Positions 1 through 6,804 of a stretch of DNA of 15,977 bases are shown in pieces. The stretch covers positions 1 through 15,977 of the forward strand of contig DCAW01000050.1 in NCBI GenBank assembly GCA_002313895.1. Reading direction: 5' to 3'. This stretch comes from Dehalococcoidia bacterium UBA1123 (GTDB lineage: Bacteria > Chloroflexota > Dehalococcoidia > Lucifugimonadales > UBA1123). Each line of letters opens with the position of its first letter. The stretch's first letter is position 1. The translations under genes and the position numbers were made by a program. The notes beneath the pieces are model-generated. The model was given only the letters and a program-made list of their open reading frames with translations. It did no database searches and had not been told where the DNA came from.

Positions 1-81
1 AACCCGGACACGATTGAGAGTTGGGACCTCGCTCCGTGGGACCTGCCTAACTCATTCGAGTCAATCATTCCTGCGAAGTAG
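1..81 (+). CDS. C-terminal tail of a probable ABC substrate-binding protein (partial)
   Basis: An open frame runs in from the left edge and ends at TAG 79-81, giving 26 residues rich in Trp, Pro and Asp (it includes ESWDLAPWDLPNSF). Nothing in so short a piece identifies a family. The call rests on position: in dipeptide/oligopeptide importers the extracellular solute-binding protein gene often lies directly before the two permease genes, and here a permease pair follows on the same strand. A different upstream gene is possible. Confidence 0.45.
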   Translation, partial: NPDTIESWDLAPWDLPNSFESIIPAK

Positions 82-119
82 CCGTCCGGCTGAAACGCCA
101 CTGACCGACTAAATTAATA

Positions 120-150
120 GGCGCCCCAGCTTCACATAAGCTGGGGCGCC
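120..150 (+). promoter_or_regulatory. Strong intercistronic hairpin between binding-protein tail and permeases
   Basis: Perfect 13-bp inverted repeat: GGCGCCCCAGCTT at 120-132 and AAGCTGGGGCGCC at 138-150, with loop CACAT. No T run follows on the + strand, so it is not a classical intrinsic terminator for the upstream gene. The - strand reading is followed by CTATTAATTT, only mildly T-rich. It sits 38 bases after the upstream stop and 45 before the permease start. Hairpins in this position often protect the 3' end of a highly expressed binding-protein message or partly terminate transcription, lowering permease expression. That role is inferred; the hairpin is seen directly. Confidence 0.75.
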
Positions 151-195
151 AGTGCGATGTCACCCAGGCGCGCGGCGCCGCCGAAGTGAGTCTTC

Positions 196-1143
196 ATGAA
201 GAAATTTATAATCAGGCGATTCCTGTTCCTCATTGTCTCTGTTTTTGCGGCCACGTTGATAGTGTTCGCGCTTTCGCGATTCCAGGGCGATCCACGCAAT
301 GTGCTGTTGAATGTGGGATACGTTTCGCCCGAACAGTGGGAGGCGTGGGGGAAAGACTTTCACCTCGACAAACCTCTAATCGTCCAGTACCTGATCTGGA
401 TAGGCAAAGGCATCTTTCAAGGCGACTTCGGAACCTCACTGAAGACGAGCAAGCCAGTGTTGGAGATGGTGCTCGGGTTCGCGCCTGCCAGTCTGCAGCT
501 GGGTTTGTCAGCCACGTTGTTCGTTCTGTTGACCGGGATACCTCTTGGAGTGTTATCTGCGGTCAAACGCGGCACTATCTGGGATGTTATAGGCAGAACA
601 TTCGCCGTCTTCGGGCAAGCCCTGCCGCCTTTCTGGCTGGGAATTATGTTGATATTAATCTTTTCTGTGAACCTGGGCTGGCTTCCGTCCGGCACTCGTG
701 GACACGACGCTGCCAATTGGTTCGAACGAGCGCAATATTTTGTCATGCCCGCGATAACTCTCGGGTGGCTGGCGTCCGCAGGCTTGATGCGCCTGGTGCG
801 ATCTTCGATGCTTGAAGTGCTCGACTCGGAATACATCAAACTGGCCAGGGCAAAGGGCGTCCGTAACAATTCAGTCATCTGGAAGCACGCATTCAAGAAT
901 TCATTGATTCCACCTTTGACCTTCTCCGCGCTGATACTCGTGGGCTTCATTGGGGGAACGGTGGTGACCGAGACCGTGTTCGCATGGCCCGGGCTGGGAC
1001 AGATGACATTTACCGCGATAATCAATAATGACTTCCCGCTCATGGTCGGGGCAGTTCTGGTGTTCACGTTGGTTTACGTTTTCGCGGTGTTCGTGATAGA
1101 CATCCTGTACGCGTTCATCGATCCTAGAATCAGATATTCCTGA
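196..1143 (+). CDS. ABC transporter permease, DppB/OppB type
   Basis: A 315-residue inner-membrane permease of the peptide/nickel (binding-protein-dependent) importer family, at the family's usual length. It opens with a basic N-terminus and a hydrophobic helix (RRFLFLIVSVFAATLIVFAL), followed by the exported loop with GDP and LNVG. Further hydrophobic stretches lie near residues 100-130, 140-160, 185-205, 240-265 and 285-310. The cytoplasmic EAA-type loop that docks the ATPase is visible as YIKLARAKGVRNNSVIWKHA around residues 213-232. ATG 196 is preceded by a modest GAAGTGAG. It pairs with the permease 9 bases downstream. The substrate cannot be told from the sequence: peptides, nickel, glycosides and other small organics are all possible. 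No ATPase gene is present in the window. Confidence 0.93.
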   Translation: MKKFIIRRFLFLIVSVFAATLIVFALSRFQGDPRNVLLNVGYVSPEQWEAWGKDFHLDKPLIVQYLIWIGKGIFQGDFGTSLKTSKPVLEMVLGFAPASLQLGLSATLFVLLTGIPLGVLSAVKRGTIWDVIGRTFAVFGQALPPFWLGIMLILIFSVNLGWLPSGTRGHDAANWFERAQYFVMPAITLGWLASAGLMRLVRSSMLEVLDSEYIKLARAKGVRNNSVIWKHAFKNSLIPPLTFSALILVGFIGGTVVTETVFAWPGLGQMTFTAIINNDFPLMVGAVLVFTLVYVFAVFVIDILYAFIDPRIRYS

Positions 1144-1152
1144 GGCCTGCAA

Positions 1153-2133
1153 TTGACCACTCCAGCGCAGCAAATCCCGCTTTCTGAGCTTGAAAACCTA
1201 ACCAGAGGTTCCGTCTTCGAACGAACATTTTACGTGTTACGACGCTGGCCTCTGATTCCGATTTTAATACTGAGCGTGCTGAGTTTCTGCGCTATATTCG
1301 CGCCGCTGATCGCCCCGTACGATCCTGAGAAGGATCAGTTGAGGGCGGTTCTCGCATCCCCTCCATGGTATCCAGCATGCGAAGACGGCCAAGTATCGAA
1401 CAAGGCCGTATCCTGCAACACCAATGGCATCCCGTTGGGACGGCAGCAGGCGGTGTTTTACTTCTCGCTGGGAGCCGATCAGCTTGGGCGCGATGTGCTG
1501 AGCAGGATAATTTACGGCGCGCGCCTGTCACTGAGCTTGGCGCTGGTGGCAATCACCGTCGGGACGATATTTGGGACCAGCGTGGGACTGACCGCAGGTT
1601 ACTTCGGGGGCATAGTTGACGAACTGCTCATGCGCACCGTAGATGTGTTCAACTCAATCCCGTACCTGCTGCTGGCAATTGCGCTGGTGTTCGTGCTGGG
1701 CCAGAGCTTTGCAGTCGTTGCTTTCGTGCTTGCCCTCGGGGCTTGGGGGGGAATTGCGCGACTCGTCCGAGGACAAACGCTGCAAGTCAGGCATTTTGAC
1801 TTTATTGCCCTTGCCCACGTTGCGGGGGCGTCCTCCACTCGAATCATGTTCAAGCACTTGTTGCCCGCAGTCTCCAACACGATAATCGTCGCGACAACGC
1901 TTCAGGTCGGGGGCACCATCCTGTCCGAAAGCATTTTGTCATTTTTGGGCGCTGGCGTGCCTCCACCCACGCCATCCTGGGGAGCGGACATCTCGAACGG
2001 CAGGGAATATCTGGGGTCGGCCTGGTGGGTGGCTTTCTTCCCAGGAATCGCAATTTTCCTGACGGTTCTTTCGTTCAACTTCATCGGCGACTGGCTCCGC
2101 GACCGGTGGGACCCTCGCCTGCGCCAGATCTAA
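1153..2133 (+). CDS. ABC transporter permease, DppC/OppC type
   Basis: A 326-residue second permease of the same importer. It starts at TTG 1153, nine bases after the first permease stop; a weak GAGG lies at 1142-1145. After a cytoplasmic N-tail comes the OppC-type first helix (PLIPILILSVLSFCAIFAPL) and the conserved LIAPYDP. The conserved GADQLGRDVLSRIIYGARLS precedes the permease core. The ATPase-docking loop is FIALAHVAGASSTRIMFKHL, from residue 217. Family hallmarks SFLGAGV and PPTPSWG follow, then the C-terminal GDWLRDRWDPRLR. Oddity: the exported loop between APYDP and GADQLGRD is longer than usual and contains two cysteines (PACEDGQ and VSCNTN), possibly a disulfide. No ATPase gene follows, so the nucleotide-binding subunits must lie upstream or elsewhere. 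Confidence 0.94.
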   Translation: MTTPAQQIPLSELENLTRGSVFERTFYVLRRWPLIPILILSVLSFCAIFAPLIAPYDPEKDQLRAVLASPPWYPACEDGQVSNKAVSCNTNGIPLGRQQAVFYFSLGADQLGRDVLSRIIYGARLSLSLALVAITVGTIFGTSVGLTAGYFGGIVDELLMRTVDVFNSIPYLLLAIALVFVLGQSFAVVAFVLALGAWGGIARLVRGQTLQVRHFDFIALAHVAGASSTRIMFKHLLPAVSNTIIVATTLQVGGTILSESILSFLGAGVPPPTPSWGADISNGREYLGSAWWVAFFPGIAIFLTVLSFNFIGDWLRDRWDPRLRQI

Positions 2134-2267
2134 AATCACCTTCAGTTTTCCACGAAATTTGTTCATCCTCCAGTCATGCGCGCGCGCCAGCTTTTCATCA
2201 ACAATGACACCCAGTCCACAGGAGTCAATTCAAGTCGCTTGTCGTGCATGAAACACGTTTCAGGATT

Positions 2268-2276
2268 TGTTATACT
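2268..2276 (+). promoter_or_regulatory. Extended -10 promoter for the 126-residue orphan gene
   Basis: TG-T-TATACT matches the extended -10 form, with TG at 2268-2269 and TATACT at 2271-2276. No good -35 hexamer lies 16-18 bases upstream, which fits an extended -10 promoter. Transcription would begin near 2283, leaving a leader of about 48 bases before GTG 2331. The preceding gap from 2134 shows nothing else apart from a short GCGCGCGCGC run near 2180. Confidence 0.5.
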
Positions 2277-2330
2277 GCCTCGTGTGTATGGTCTTCATAA
2301 TTCCAGTCCAATAGTGTCAGGATCGGCCCT

Positions 2331-2711
2331 GTGACAAAATGGGTCGTGGTTTTCGGCATCGCCTTTATCATCGTATTGGTCGGATCGGTGGGAAGAGTTC
2401 CATTCAGCGAGAGGAAACTCGCAACATCTGAGGAGACCAGAGCCAAATTCGCCGAGGAAAACACCCCAACCTACACCAGGCCACAGGTGGTCTCATTTAT
2501 CGAAGATTACCTCCGAACGAGTTGTGAGTCTGGAGAGAAGTACCTTCGAAATATCGACTCATTCGAGGCCAAATGGACGCGCTCGCCTCGGAATGACGAT
2601 CACCACAAGAGAGATGTCAGGGAATGGACCGTGTCTGACCCCATCACAAGCTCGTTCTGGCGTCTGTACGAAAACACGATGGAAATCGTCACGGTCCGTG
2701 CAGATTGCTGA
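2331..2711 (+). CDS. Hypothetical single-pass membrane-anchored protein
   Basis: A 126-residue protein that I do not recognise. GTG 2331 is chosen because AGGA lies at 2319-2322 and the protein then begins directly with a hydrophobic segment (residues 4-20, WVVVFGIAFIIVLVGS). The rest is hydrophilic and probably outside the cytoplasm, about 105 residues, mixed charge, rich in Glu, Arg, Asp and Ser. It includes a Tyr/Trp-containing C-terminal part (FWRLYENTMEIVTV) and two cysteines, one in TSCESG and one as the last residue, which could form a disulfide. No signal-peptidase or lipobox site is clear, so an N-terminal anchor is more likely than secretion. It has its own promoter-like sequence and stands alone. 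The broken membrane gene converges on it 54 bases downstream. Function unknown. Confidence 0.6.
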   Translation: MTKWVVVFGIAFIIVLVGSVGRVPFSERKLATSEETRAKFAEENTPTYTRPQVVSFIEDYLRTSCESGEKYLRNIDSFEAKWTRSPRNDDHHKRDVREWTVSDPITSSFWRLYENTMEIVTVRADC

Positions 2712-2765
2712 CGATCTGCTGGGGATACATCCCAGGTTTCATCGAATCTCCGAGAGCCGGACGAT

Positions 2766-3057
2766 CTACCTGCGCCTGACCGACTTCTTTCGGCGGCTTT
2801 TGGCATCCATCATCGTGAAGAGGTTGAGCGTCAGAGGCAGCGCGATTGGCGCCAGAACCAGGGCTTGTTTAGCGTCCGAGCATCCGTCCCAGACGCACAT
2901 GCCAACGCTCAAAATCGTCATCATCACCAACGCCGAGAATATCCGACGGGCCGCCGTCGAAGAACGTCAACGCGAACCGCGGATACTCTTTCAAATAGAG
3001 GTAGCCGAATCCCAGTGGGGCTATGTTCATGGTCGCAACGCGGGTCTCGTTCTTCAT
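2766..3057 (-). pseudogene. Small two-helix membrane protein gene interrupted by a +1 frameshift
   Basis: On the - strand ATG 3055-3057 follows a good ribosome site (AGAGGTCAG just upstream). The frame begins MKNETRVATMNIAPLGFGYLYLK and continues EYPRFALTFF, typical of small proteins with a Pro/Gly turn and a GYLYL segment. It then turns into Asp-rich hydrophilic sequence and stops after 62 residues. The +1 frame from that point gives a second hydrophobic stretch (RRIFSALVMMTILSVGMCVW), then ALVLAPIALPLTLNLF, a Lys/Arg-rich tail and TAG at 2766-2768. Removing one C from the CCC run (2948-2950 on the + strand) joins both into one protein of about 96 residues. The exact site could be elsewhere between about 2880 and 2966. 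It may be a true pseudogene, a sequencing or assembly indel, or, less likely, programmed frameshifting. The family is not named with certainty. Confidence 0.6.
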
Positions 3058-3203
3058 CTGACCTCTAAACTTTCAGGTTGACTCCAGTTTATTAAATCGC
3101 TGACTTGGCGTGTAGTTACGCCTGTCCCATGTTTTGTTGGTATTCGAGTGAGAACATCGGTAGCGCTCACACGATCTGGCTCGATGATTTCATGGATTAT
3201 CGG

Positions 3204-3212
3204 TGTTATAAT
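3204..3212 (+). promoter_or_regulatory. Extended -10 promoter for the SelA-like gene
   Basis: TG-T-TATAAT at 3204-3212 is a perfect extended -10 element. No convincing -35 is present. The predicted start near 3219 leaves a leader of about 114 bases before ATG 3333. I found no riboswitch-like or attenuator structure in that leader. The rest of the interval 3082-3203 holds nothing I can support. Confidence 0.55.
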
Positions 3213-3332
3213 CTGCGCCTAGCGGTGTTCGTTGCTCGCAAATATTTGTGGAAGCCACGCACACCGTCGGCATGCAGTTCCACCATCGTCATTGGTCACC
3301 TTGCCCAACACAACTTATTCCAGGAGGCATCT

Positions 3333-4463
3333 ATGGTTACTGGCCCAGGAGCAGACATCTATCGGACGTTGGGAGTCAACCCTATCATCGCAGCGTCCGG
3401 CTCAACCACGGCTTACGGTGGGAGCAAGCTCAGACCAGAGGTCAAGGATGCGATAAATAAAGCCGCCGGAACGATGGTCAACATGGACGAACTGAACCAT
3501 GCCGCTGGCAAGATTATCGCTCAAGTCACCGGCGCAGAAGCGGGATTTGTGAGTTCTGGAGCGGCTGGCGGGTTGATACTCCAGGCGGCGGCTGTGATGG
3601 CTGGCAATGACCCTGCCAAGATGAATCGACTGCCAGACGCCACTGGAATGAAGAATGAGTTCATTATCCATCGTAGCCACCGATTCCCGTATGACCAATG
3701 CTACACGGCGACGGGAGGCACGTTCCGCGAGATCGGCGACGGGCGCCGCTGCCATCCGTGGGAGCTAGAAGACGCGTTGAACGAGAACACCGCTGCGGTC
3801 GTTTATTTGTTCTCGCCGTTTATCACTCGCCGCGCGCTCCCTTTTGAAGAAGTCGTTGAAATCGCCCACGGCCATGACGTCCCTGTAATCGTAGACGCCG
3901 CTTCGTTCGTGCCTCCAAGGGCAAATTTGAAGCGGTTTATAGCCCAAGGGGCCGACATGGTGCAATACAGTGGCGGGAAGGCCGTTCGCGGCCCTCAGGG
4001 AACAGGTATCCTCTGCGGACGGGCCGACCTCATCGAAGCCGCCTTCGCCAACGCCAGCCCTCATCAGTTCATAGGCAGGGGCATGAAGGTTTCAAAGGAA
4101 AATATCATCGGCCTCGTCGAGGCTGTGCAAATCTTTGTCGAGGAAGACGAAGAAGCAGAGACTAAGCGTTACAACGAGATGTGCCAGCAGGTCGTCGATG
4201 CTCTAATTGAGGTTCCGGGATTGGAGGCCACAGTAGAGCATGACGATTACAACTACCTCGTCCCTCATGCTCTGCTGACGTTCACAACGGAGTGGCGCGG
4301 CCCATCCAGAGATGATGTGTTTGACGCGATGGTGGACGGAGACCCGCCGATCTACTTGTCGAACATCAACAACCCTGACGAGTTGGCGGTTGACCCGCTG
4401 AACCTAGACGACGAAGAGTTGGAGATCGTGATTCGCCGCCTCCATGAGGTGTTGCTCGACTGA
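3333..4463 (+). CDS. SelA-like PLP-dependent enzyme (aminotransferase class V fold)
   Basis: A 376-residue protein of the fold-type I PLP superfamily, close to the branch containing SelA-like proteins and D-glucosaminate-6-phosphate ammonia-lyase. ATG 3333 is chosen because AGGAGG lies at 3322-3327. The frame is open further upstream, but that stretch contains the promoter and is not family-like. The N-terminus has the family opening LGVNPIIAASGSTTAYGGS. Residues VSSGAAGGL form the cofactor phosphate region. VDAASFVPP places Asp188 against the pyridine nitrogen, and YSGGKAVRGPQGTG gives Lys216 as the Schiff-base lysine. It is somewhat shorter than bacterial SelA (about 450) and lacks a tRNA-binding N-terminal domain, so it is unlikely to make selenocysteinyl-tRNA. 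Lyase or transferase activity on a small amino or sugar-acid substrate is the reasonable inference. Single-gene unit between its own promoter and a strong terminator. Confidence 0.85.
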   Translation: MVTGPGADIYRTLGVNPIIAASGSTTAYGGSKLRPEVKDAINKAAGTMVNMDELNHAAGKIIAQVTGAEAGFVSSGAAGGLILQAAAVMAGNDPAKMNRLPDATGMKNEFIIHRSHRFPYDQCYTATGGTFREIGDGRRCHPWELEDALNENTAAVVYLFSPFITRRALPFEEVVEIAHGHDVPVIVDAASFVPPRANLKRFIAQGADMVQYSGGKAVRGPQGTGILCGRADLIEAAFANASPHQFIGRGMKVSKENIIGLVEAVQIFVEEDEEAETKRYNEMCQQVVDALIEVPGLEATVEHDDYNYLVPHALLTFTTEWRGPSRDDVFDAMVDGDPPIYLSNINNPDELAVDPLNLDDEELEIVIRRLHEVLLD

Positions 4464-4489
4464 CGGTATCTGAAAGCCATCGGAACATT

Positions 4490-4528
4490 AGAGAGGAACT
4501 GTGGGCTGAGGCTCACCGTTCCTCTTTT
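4490..4528 (+). terminator. Intrinsic terminator of the SelA-like gene, overlapping the end of tag
   Basis: Outer stem AGAGGAAC (4492-4499) pairs with GTTCCTCT (4518-4525). After one mismatch, an inner stem GTGGGC (4501-4506) pairs with GCTCAC (4511-4516) around loop TGAG. A TTTT run (4525-4528) follows. It lies 26 bases after the SelA-like stop. The last codons and TGA of tag (4513-4515, - strand) are inside the hairpin, so the two convergent genes share this DNA. The - strand reading lacks a proper T run. Confidence 0.75.
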
Positions 4529-5085
4529 GCCACCTCTGAGTATCGAGAGCAACTCACAAGGTGGTCGTTAACCAACCCCAAAGCCTGCATCGCTGCATAG
4601 ATAATTGTCGAACCGACGAAACTGAACCCTCGGTTCTTGAGGTTCGTGCTCAGTGCGTCAGACACATCAGTCTTGGCCGGTATCTGGTCATCCGAAATCC
4701 ACGAATTGACAGTGGGCTGGCCGTCCACAAAACTCCACAAGTATGCGTCAAAGCTGCCGAACTCTTCCTGCACCGCCAGAAAAGCCTTGGCGTTTCGGAT
4801 GGCGGACGCTATCTTCAGACGGTTTCGCACGATTCCGGCGTCCTGGCGCAATTCTTCGGCCTTTTCGTCGTCGTAATAAGCGACGATGTTTGGGTCGAAG
4901 TTATCGAACGCGCTGCGATAGCCTTCGCGCTTTTTCAGAATCGTCTCCCAGCTCAAACCCGCCTGGGCGCCATCCAGAATCAAAGCTTCAAATAACGTCC
5001 GATCATCGTGAACAGGCACCCCCCATTCCTCGTCGTGGTACTTCTTCAATATGTCACTGCCTGCCCAGCCGCAAGATTGTTCCAT
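4513..5085 (-). CDS. tag: DNA-3-methyladenine glycosylase I
   Basis: A 190-residue base-excision repair enzyme that removes 3-methyladenine from alkylated DNA, matching the family's usual 185-195 residues. The zinc-binding set of the Tag family is visible: Cys5 in CGW, His17 in YHDEEWG, and the C-terminal His and Cys in NDHLVSC. Other conserved blocks are LFEALILDGAQAGLSW, TILKKRE, VWSFV-like LWSFVDGQP, SDALSTNLKNRGFSFVG and STIIYAAMQALGLVNDH. The position of the E. coli base-contacting Glu38 is Asp38 here, a conservative change. ATG 5085 is preceded by GGAG about 9 bases upstream. It diverges from the GMC gene pair, with a 147-base shared upstream region that contains a GAAC-N4-GTTC palindrome. 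Confidence 0.96.
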   Translation of the reverse strand: MEQSCGWAGSDILKKYHDEEWGVPVHDDRTLFEALILDGAQAGLSWETILKKREGYRSAFDNFDPNIVAYYDDEKAEELRQDAGIVRNRLKIASAIRNAKAFLAVQEEFGSFDAYLWSFVDGQPTVNSWISDDQIPAKTDVSDALSTNLKNRGFSFVGSTIIYAAMQALGLVNDHLVSCSRYSEVAKEER

Positions 5086-5111
5086 GACTTAATTCTCCAC
5101 ATTAATTCTGC

Positions 5112-5140
5112 TACACATGCGGACGATTCCCTCGTATAAT
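5112..5140 (+). promoter_or_regulatory. Promoter of the GMC oxidoreductase pair
   Basis: TACACA (5112-5117) and TATAAT (5135-5140) are separated by 17 bases; the -10 is perfect and the -35 matches four of six. Transcription would begin near 5147, giving a leader of about 86 bases. A TTG that would extend the reading frame upstream overlaps the -10 itself, so it cannot be the start. A second, weaker -10 (TATACT, 5210-5215) lies close to the start codon. Confidence 0.6.
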
Positions 5141-5183
5141 TGAGCTGCCTGTACCCTCACGGGGCAAGGAAACAGGCAAATGT

Positions 5184-5201
5184 TGGGAACAAATGTTCCC
5201 A
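5184..5201. promoter_or_regulatory. Operator-like palindrome in the tag/GMC divergent region
   Basis: TGGGAAC-AAAT-GTTCCCA is a perfect 7-bp inverted repeat with a 4-base centre. It contains GAAC-N4-GTTC, the core of the LexA/DinR box known from Gram-positive bacteria. It lies between the main GMC promoter (5112-5140) and a weaker -10 at 5210-5215, and about 100 bases upstream of tag. It could be a site for a dimeric repressor of the GMC genes or for an SOS regulator. As RNA it would also form a hairpin without a T run. Confidence 0.5.
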
Positions 5202-5232
5202 CGCACTAATATACTCTTTATCGAGGTGCGCA

Positions 5233-6780
5233 GTGAAGTATGACTACATCGTAATTGGGGCGGGTTCCGCCGGTGCTATTATCGCCACTCGCCTGACCGA
5301 ATACCCATCCAAGTCAGTTCTGCTCTTGGAGGCAGGGCCAGATTACGCTGATCTGGAAAGCCTCCCGGATGAAGTTCGGTACGGAAACGCCATCGCCACC
5401 TCCATTATGACCAGCGATCACAACTGGCAGTTCACCGGCAGGGCCACCGACGAAGCCGAACCTATGCTTGTTCCAAGAGGAAAGATCACGGGCGGCTCTA
5501 GCGCCATAAACGCACAGATTTTCCTGCGCGGCGACCCTGGCGACTACGACAACTGGGCCGAGTGGGGAAACGACCGATGGAGCTTCGAGAAGTCCCTGCC
5601 GTTCTTCCGAAAACTGGAGACCGACACCAACTACTCAGATGACTTTCACGGGACGGACGGGCCGATAATCGCGCACCGGTTCCAACCAGATGCGTGGTTG
5701 GACTCCTCTAAAGCATTTTATCAGGCGTGTCTCGACTACGGATTTCAGGATACCCCCGATCACAACAATCCGGACTCCACAGGCGTCGGGCCGTTGCCTC
5801 TTAACAACCCGAATGGCATCCGCTGGAGCACCAACCTTGGCTATCTCAGTTTGTCCCGTCATCGTCTCAACCTGACGATGCGGCCCGATTGCGTCGTCCA
5901 TCGAATCGAGTTCGACGGCAATCGGGCAACCAGCGTGGTCGTGGAGAGCGGCGGCGAGGTCTTCACAGTGGAAGCCAAAGAAATAATTCTCAGCGCCGGC
6001 GCTGTCGGCTCTCCCCAGATTCTGATGCTATCCGGCGTAGGGCCAGCCGATCACCTGAACGAAGTCGGGATTCCCGTGGTCAAGAACGCTCCCGGAGTGG
6101 GCCAGAATCTGCGAGATCATCCCCTCGCCTACATCTCTTGGAAGACCAAACCCGCCCACGAGCTCGACCCCAATGACCCGAGGCTTCAGTTCGCCTTGCG
6201 CTACACCGCGGAAGGCTCCGAGTTCAAGAACGACATGATCGTTTACATGAACACGTTCGCCACCGAGCGTGTCAATCGCGGCGGCAATCGCATGGATCCA
6301 ACGGGTATCCGAATGATTCTGGGTCTGGACCTGGAAGTAGGCTCAGGCGAGCTTAAGCTAGCATCTTCCGACCCTCACGCCGAGCCGATTCTCGACTACA
6401 ACTACTTCGAAGAGGAATTTGACCTTTCCAGAATGCGGGATGGCGTCAGGATGTGCGTTACGCTGGGCGAAAACGAGTCGTGGAACGACATAATCGAAAG
6501 CCGCATCGATCCGCCAGACGATGCTCTGGAATCGGACGACGCGCTGACCGACTGGCTGAAGAGAGAGGTCACCACCGGCCACCACATTTCCTGCACCGCC
6601 AAGATGGGTCCAGCAACCGACCCGATGGCGGTCGTGTCGCAAACCGGCAAGGTACACGGGCTTGAGGGCTTGCGGGTGGCCGACGCTTCGATCATGCCGG
6701 ACTGCGTGCGGTCCAACATTAACGTAACAGTAATGATGATCGGAGAACGCATCGCCGACATGATCATACACGGAGAATAG
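5233..6780 (+). CDS. GMC family FAD-dependent oxidoreductase (copy 1)
   Basis: A 515-residue flavoprotein of the glucose-methanol-choline oxidase/dehydrogenase family, which oxidises an alcohol group using FAD. GTG 5233 is chosen: GAGGTG lies at 5223-5228 and the protein starts right at the FAD-binding strand, with GAGSAG at residues 9-14 and LLLEAGP ending the second strand. GMC signature 1 is RGKITGGSSAIN (82-93); signature 2 is GAVGSPQILMLSGVG (256-270). The active-site pair is probably His451 in GHHISCTAKMGP and Asn497 in RSNINV. The substrate cannot be read from sequence. No signal peptide is visible, so it should be cytoplasmic. It is followed after 24 bases by a paralogue, and the two form an operon behind one promoter. 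Confidence 0.93.
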   Translation: MKYDYIVIGAGSAGAIIATRLTEYPSKSVLLLEAGPDYADLESLPDEVRYGNAIATSIMTSDHNWQFTGRATDEAEPMLVPRGKITGGSSAINAQIFLRGDPGDYDNWAEWGNDRWSFEKSLPFFRKLETDTNYSDDFHGTDGPIIAHRFQPDAWLDSSKAFYQACLDYGFQDTPDHNNPDSTGVGPLPLNNPNGIRWSTNLGYLSLSRHRLNLTMRPDCVVHRIEFDGNRATSVVVESGGEVFTVEAKEIILSAGAVGSPQILMLSGVGPADHLNEVGIPVVKNAPGVGQNLRDHPLAYISWKTKPAHELDPNDPRLQFALRYTAEGSEFKNDMIVYMNTFATERVNRGGNRMDPTGIRMILGLDLEVGSGELKLASSDPHAEPILDYNYFEEEFDLSRMRDGVRMCVTLGENESWNDIIESRIDPPDDALESDDALTDWLKREVTTGHHISCTAKMGPATDPMAVVSQTGKVHGLEGLRVADASIMPDCVRSNINVTVMMIGERIADMIIHGE

Positions 6781-6804
6781 TTGCCGCCTGCCGAGGAGAC
6801 TGCC

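Noticed and set aside
417..1067. 216-residue - strand open frame inside the first permease gene
   Set aside because: An antisense shadow of a well-supported membrane protein gene; no domain and no ribosome site.
2176..2186. GCGCGCGCGC short repeat
   Set aside because: Too short to be more than chance in GC-rich DNA; no link to any feature.
2719..2735. CTGGG/CCCAG hairpin between convergent genes as a terminator
   Set aside because: Only 5 bp, with a weak T stretch on + and none on -; not strong enough to call.
2524..3081. 185-residue + strand open frame
   Set aside because: It overlaps the 126-residue gene and lies antisense to the frameshifted membrane gene, which has a ribosome site and hydrophobic pattern. 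Its own translation shows no domain and no ribosome site.
3105..3332. N-terminal extension of the SelA-like frame
   Set aside because: The extension would run through the extended -10 promoter at 3204-3212. The AGGAGG-ATG at 3322-3335 fits and the family homology starts there.
5140..5232. Extended GMC copy 1 start at TTG 5140
   Set aside because: That TTG overlaps the -10 TATAAT, and the added residues are not GMC-like; GTG 5233 has GAGGTG and begins at the FAD motif.
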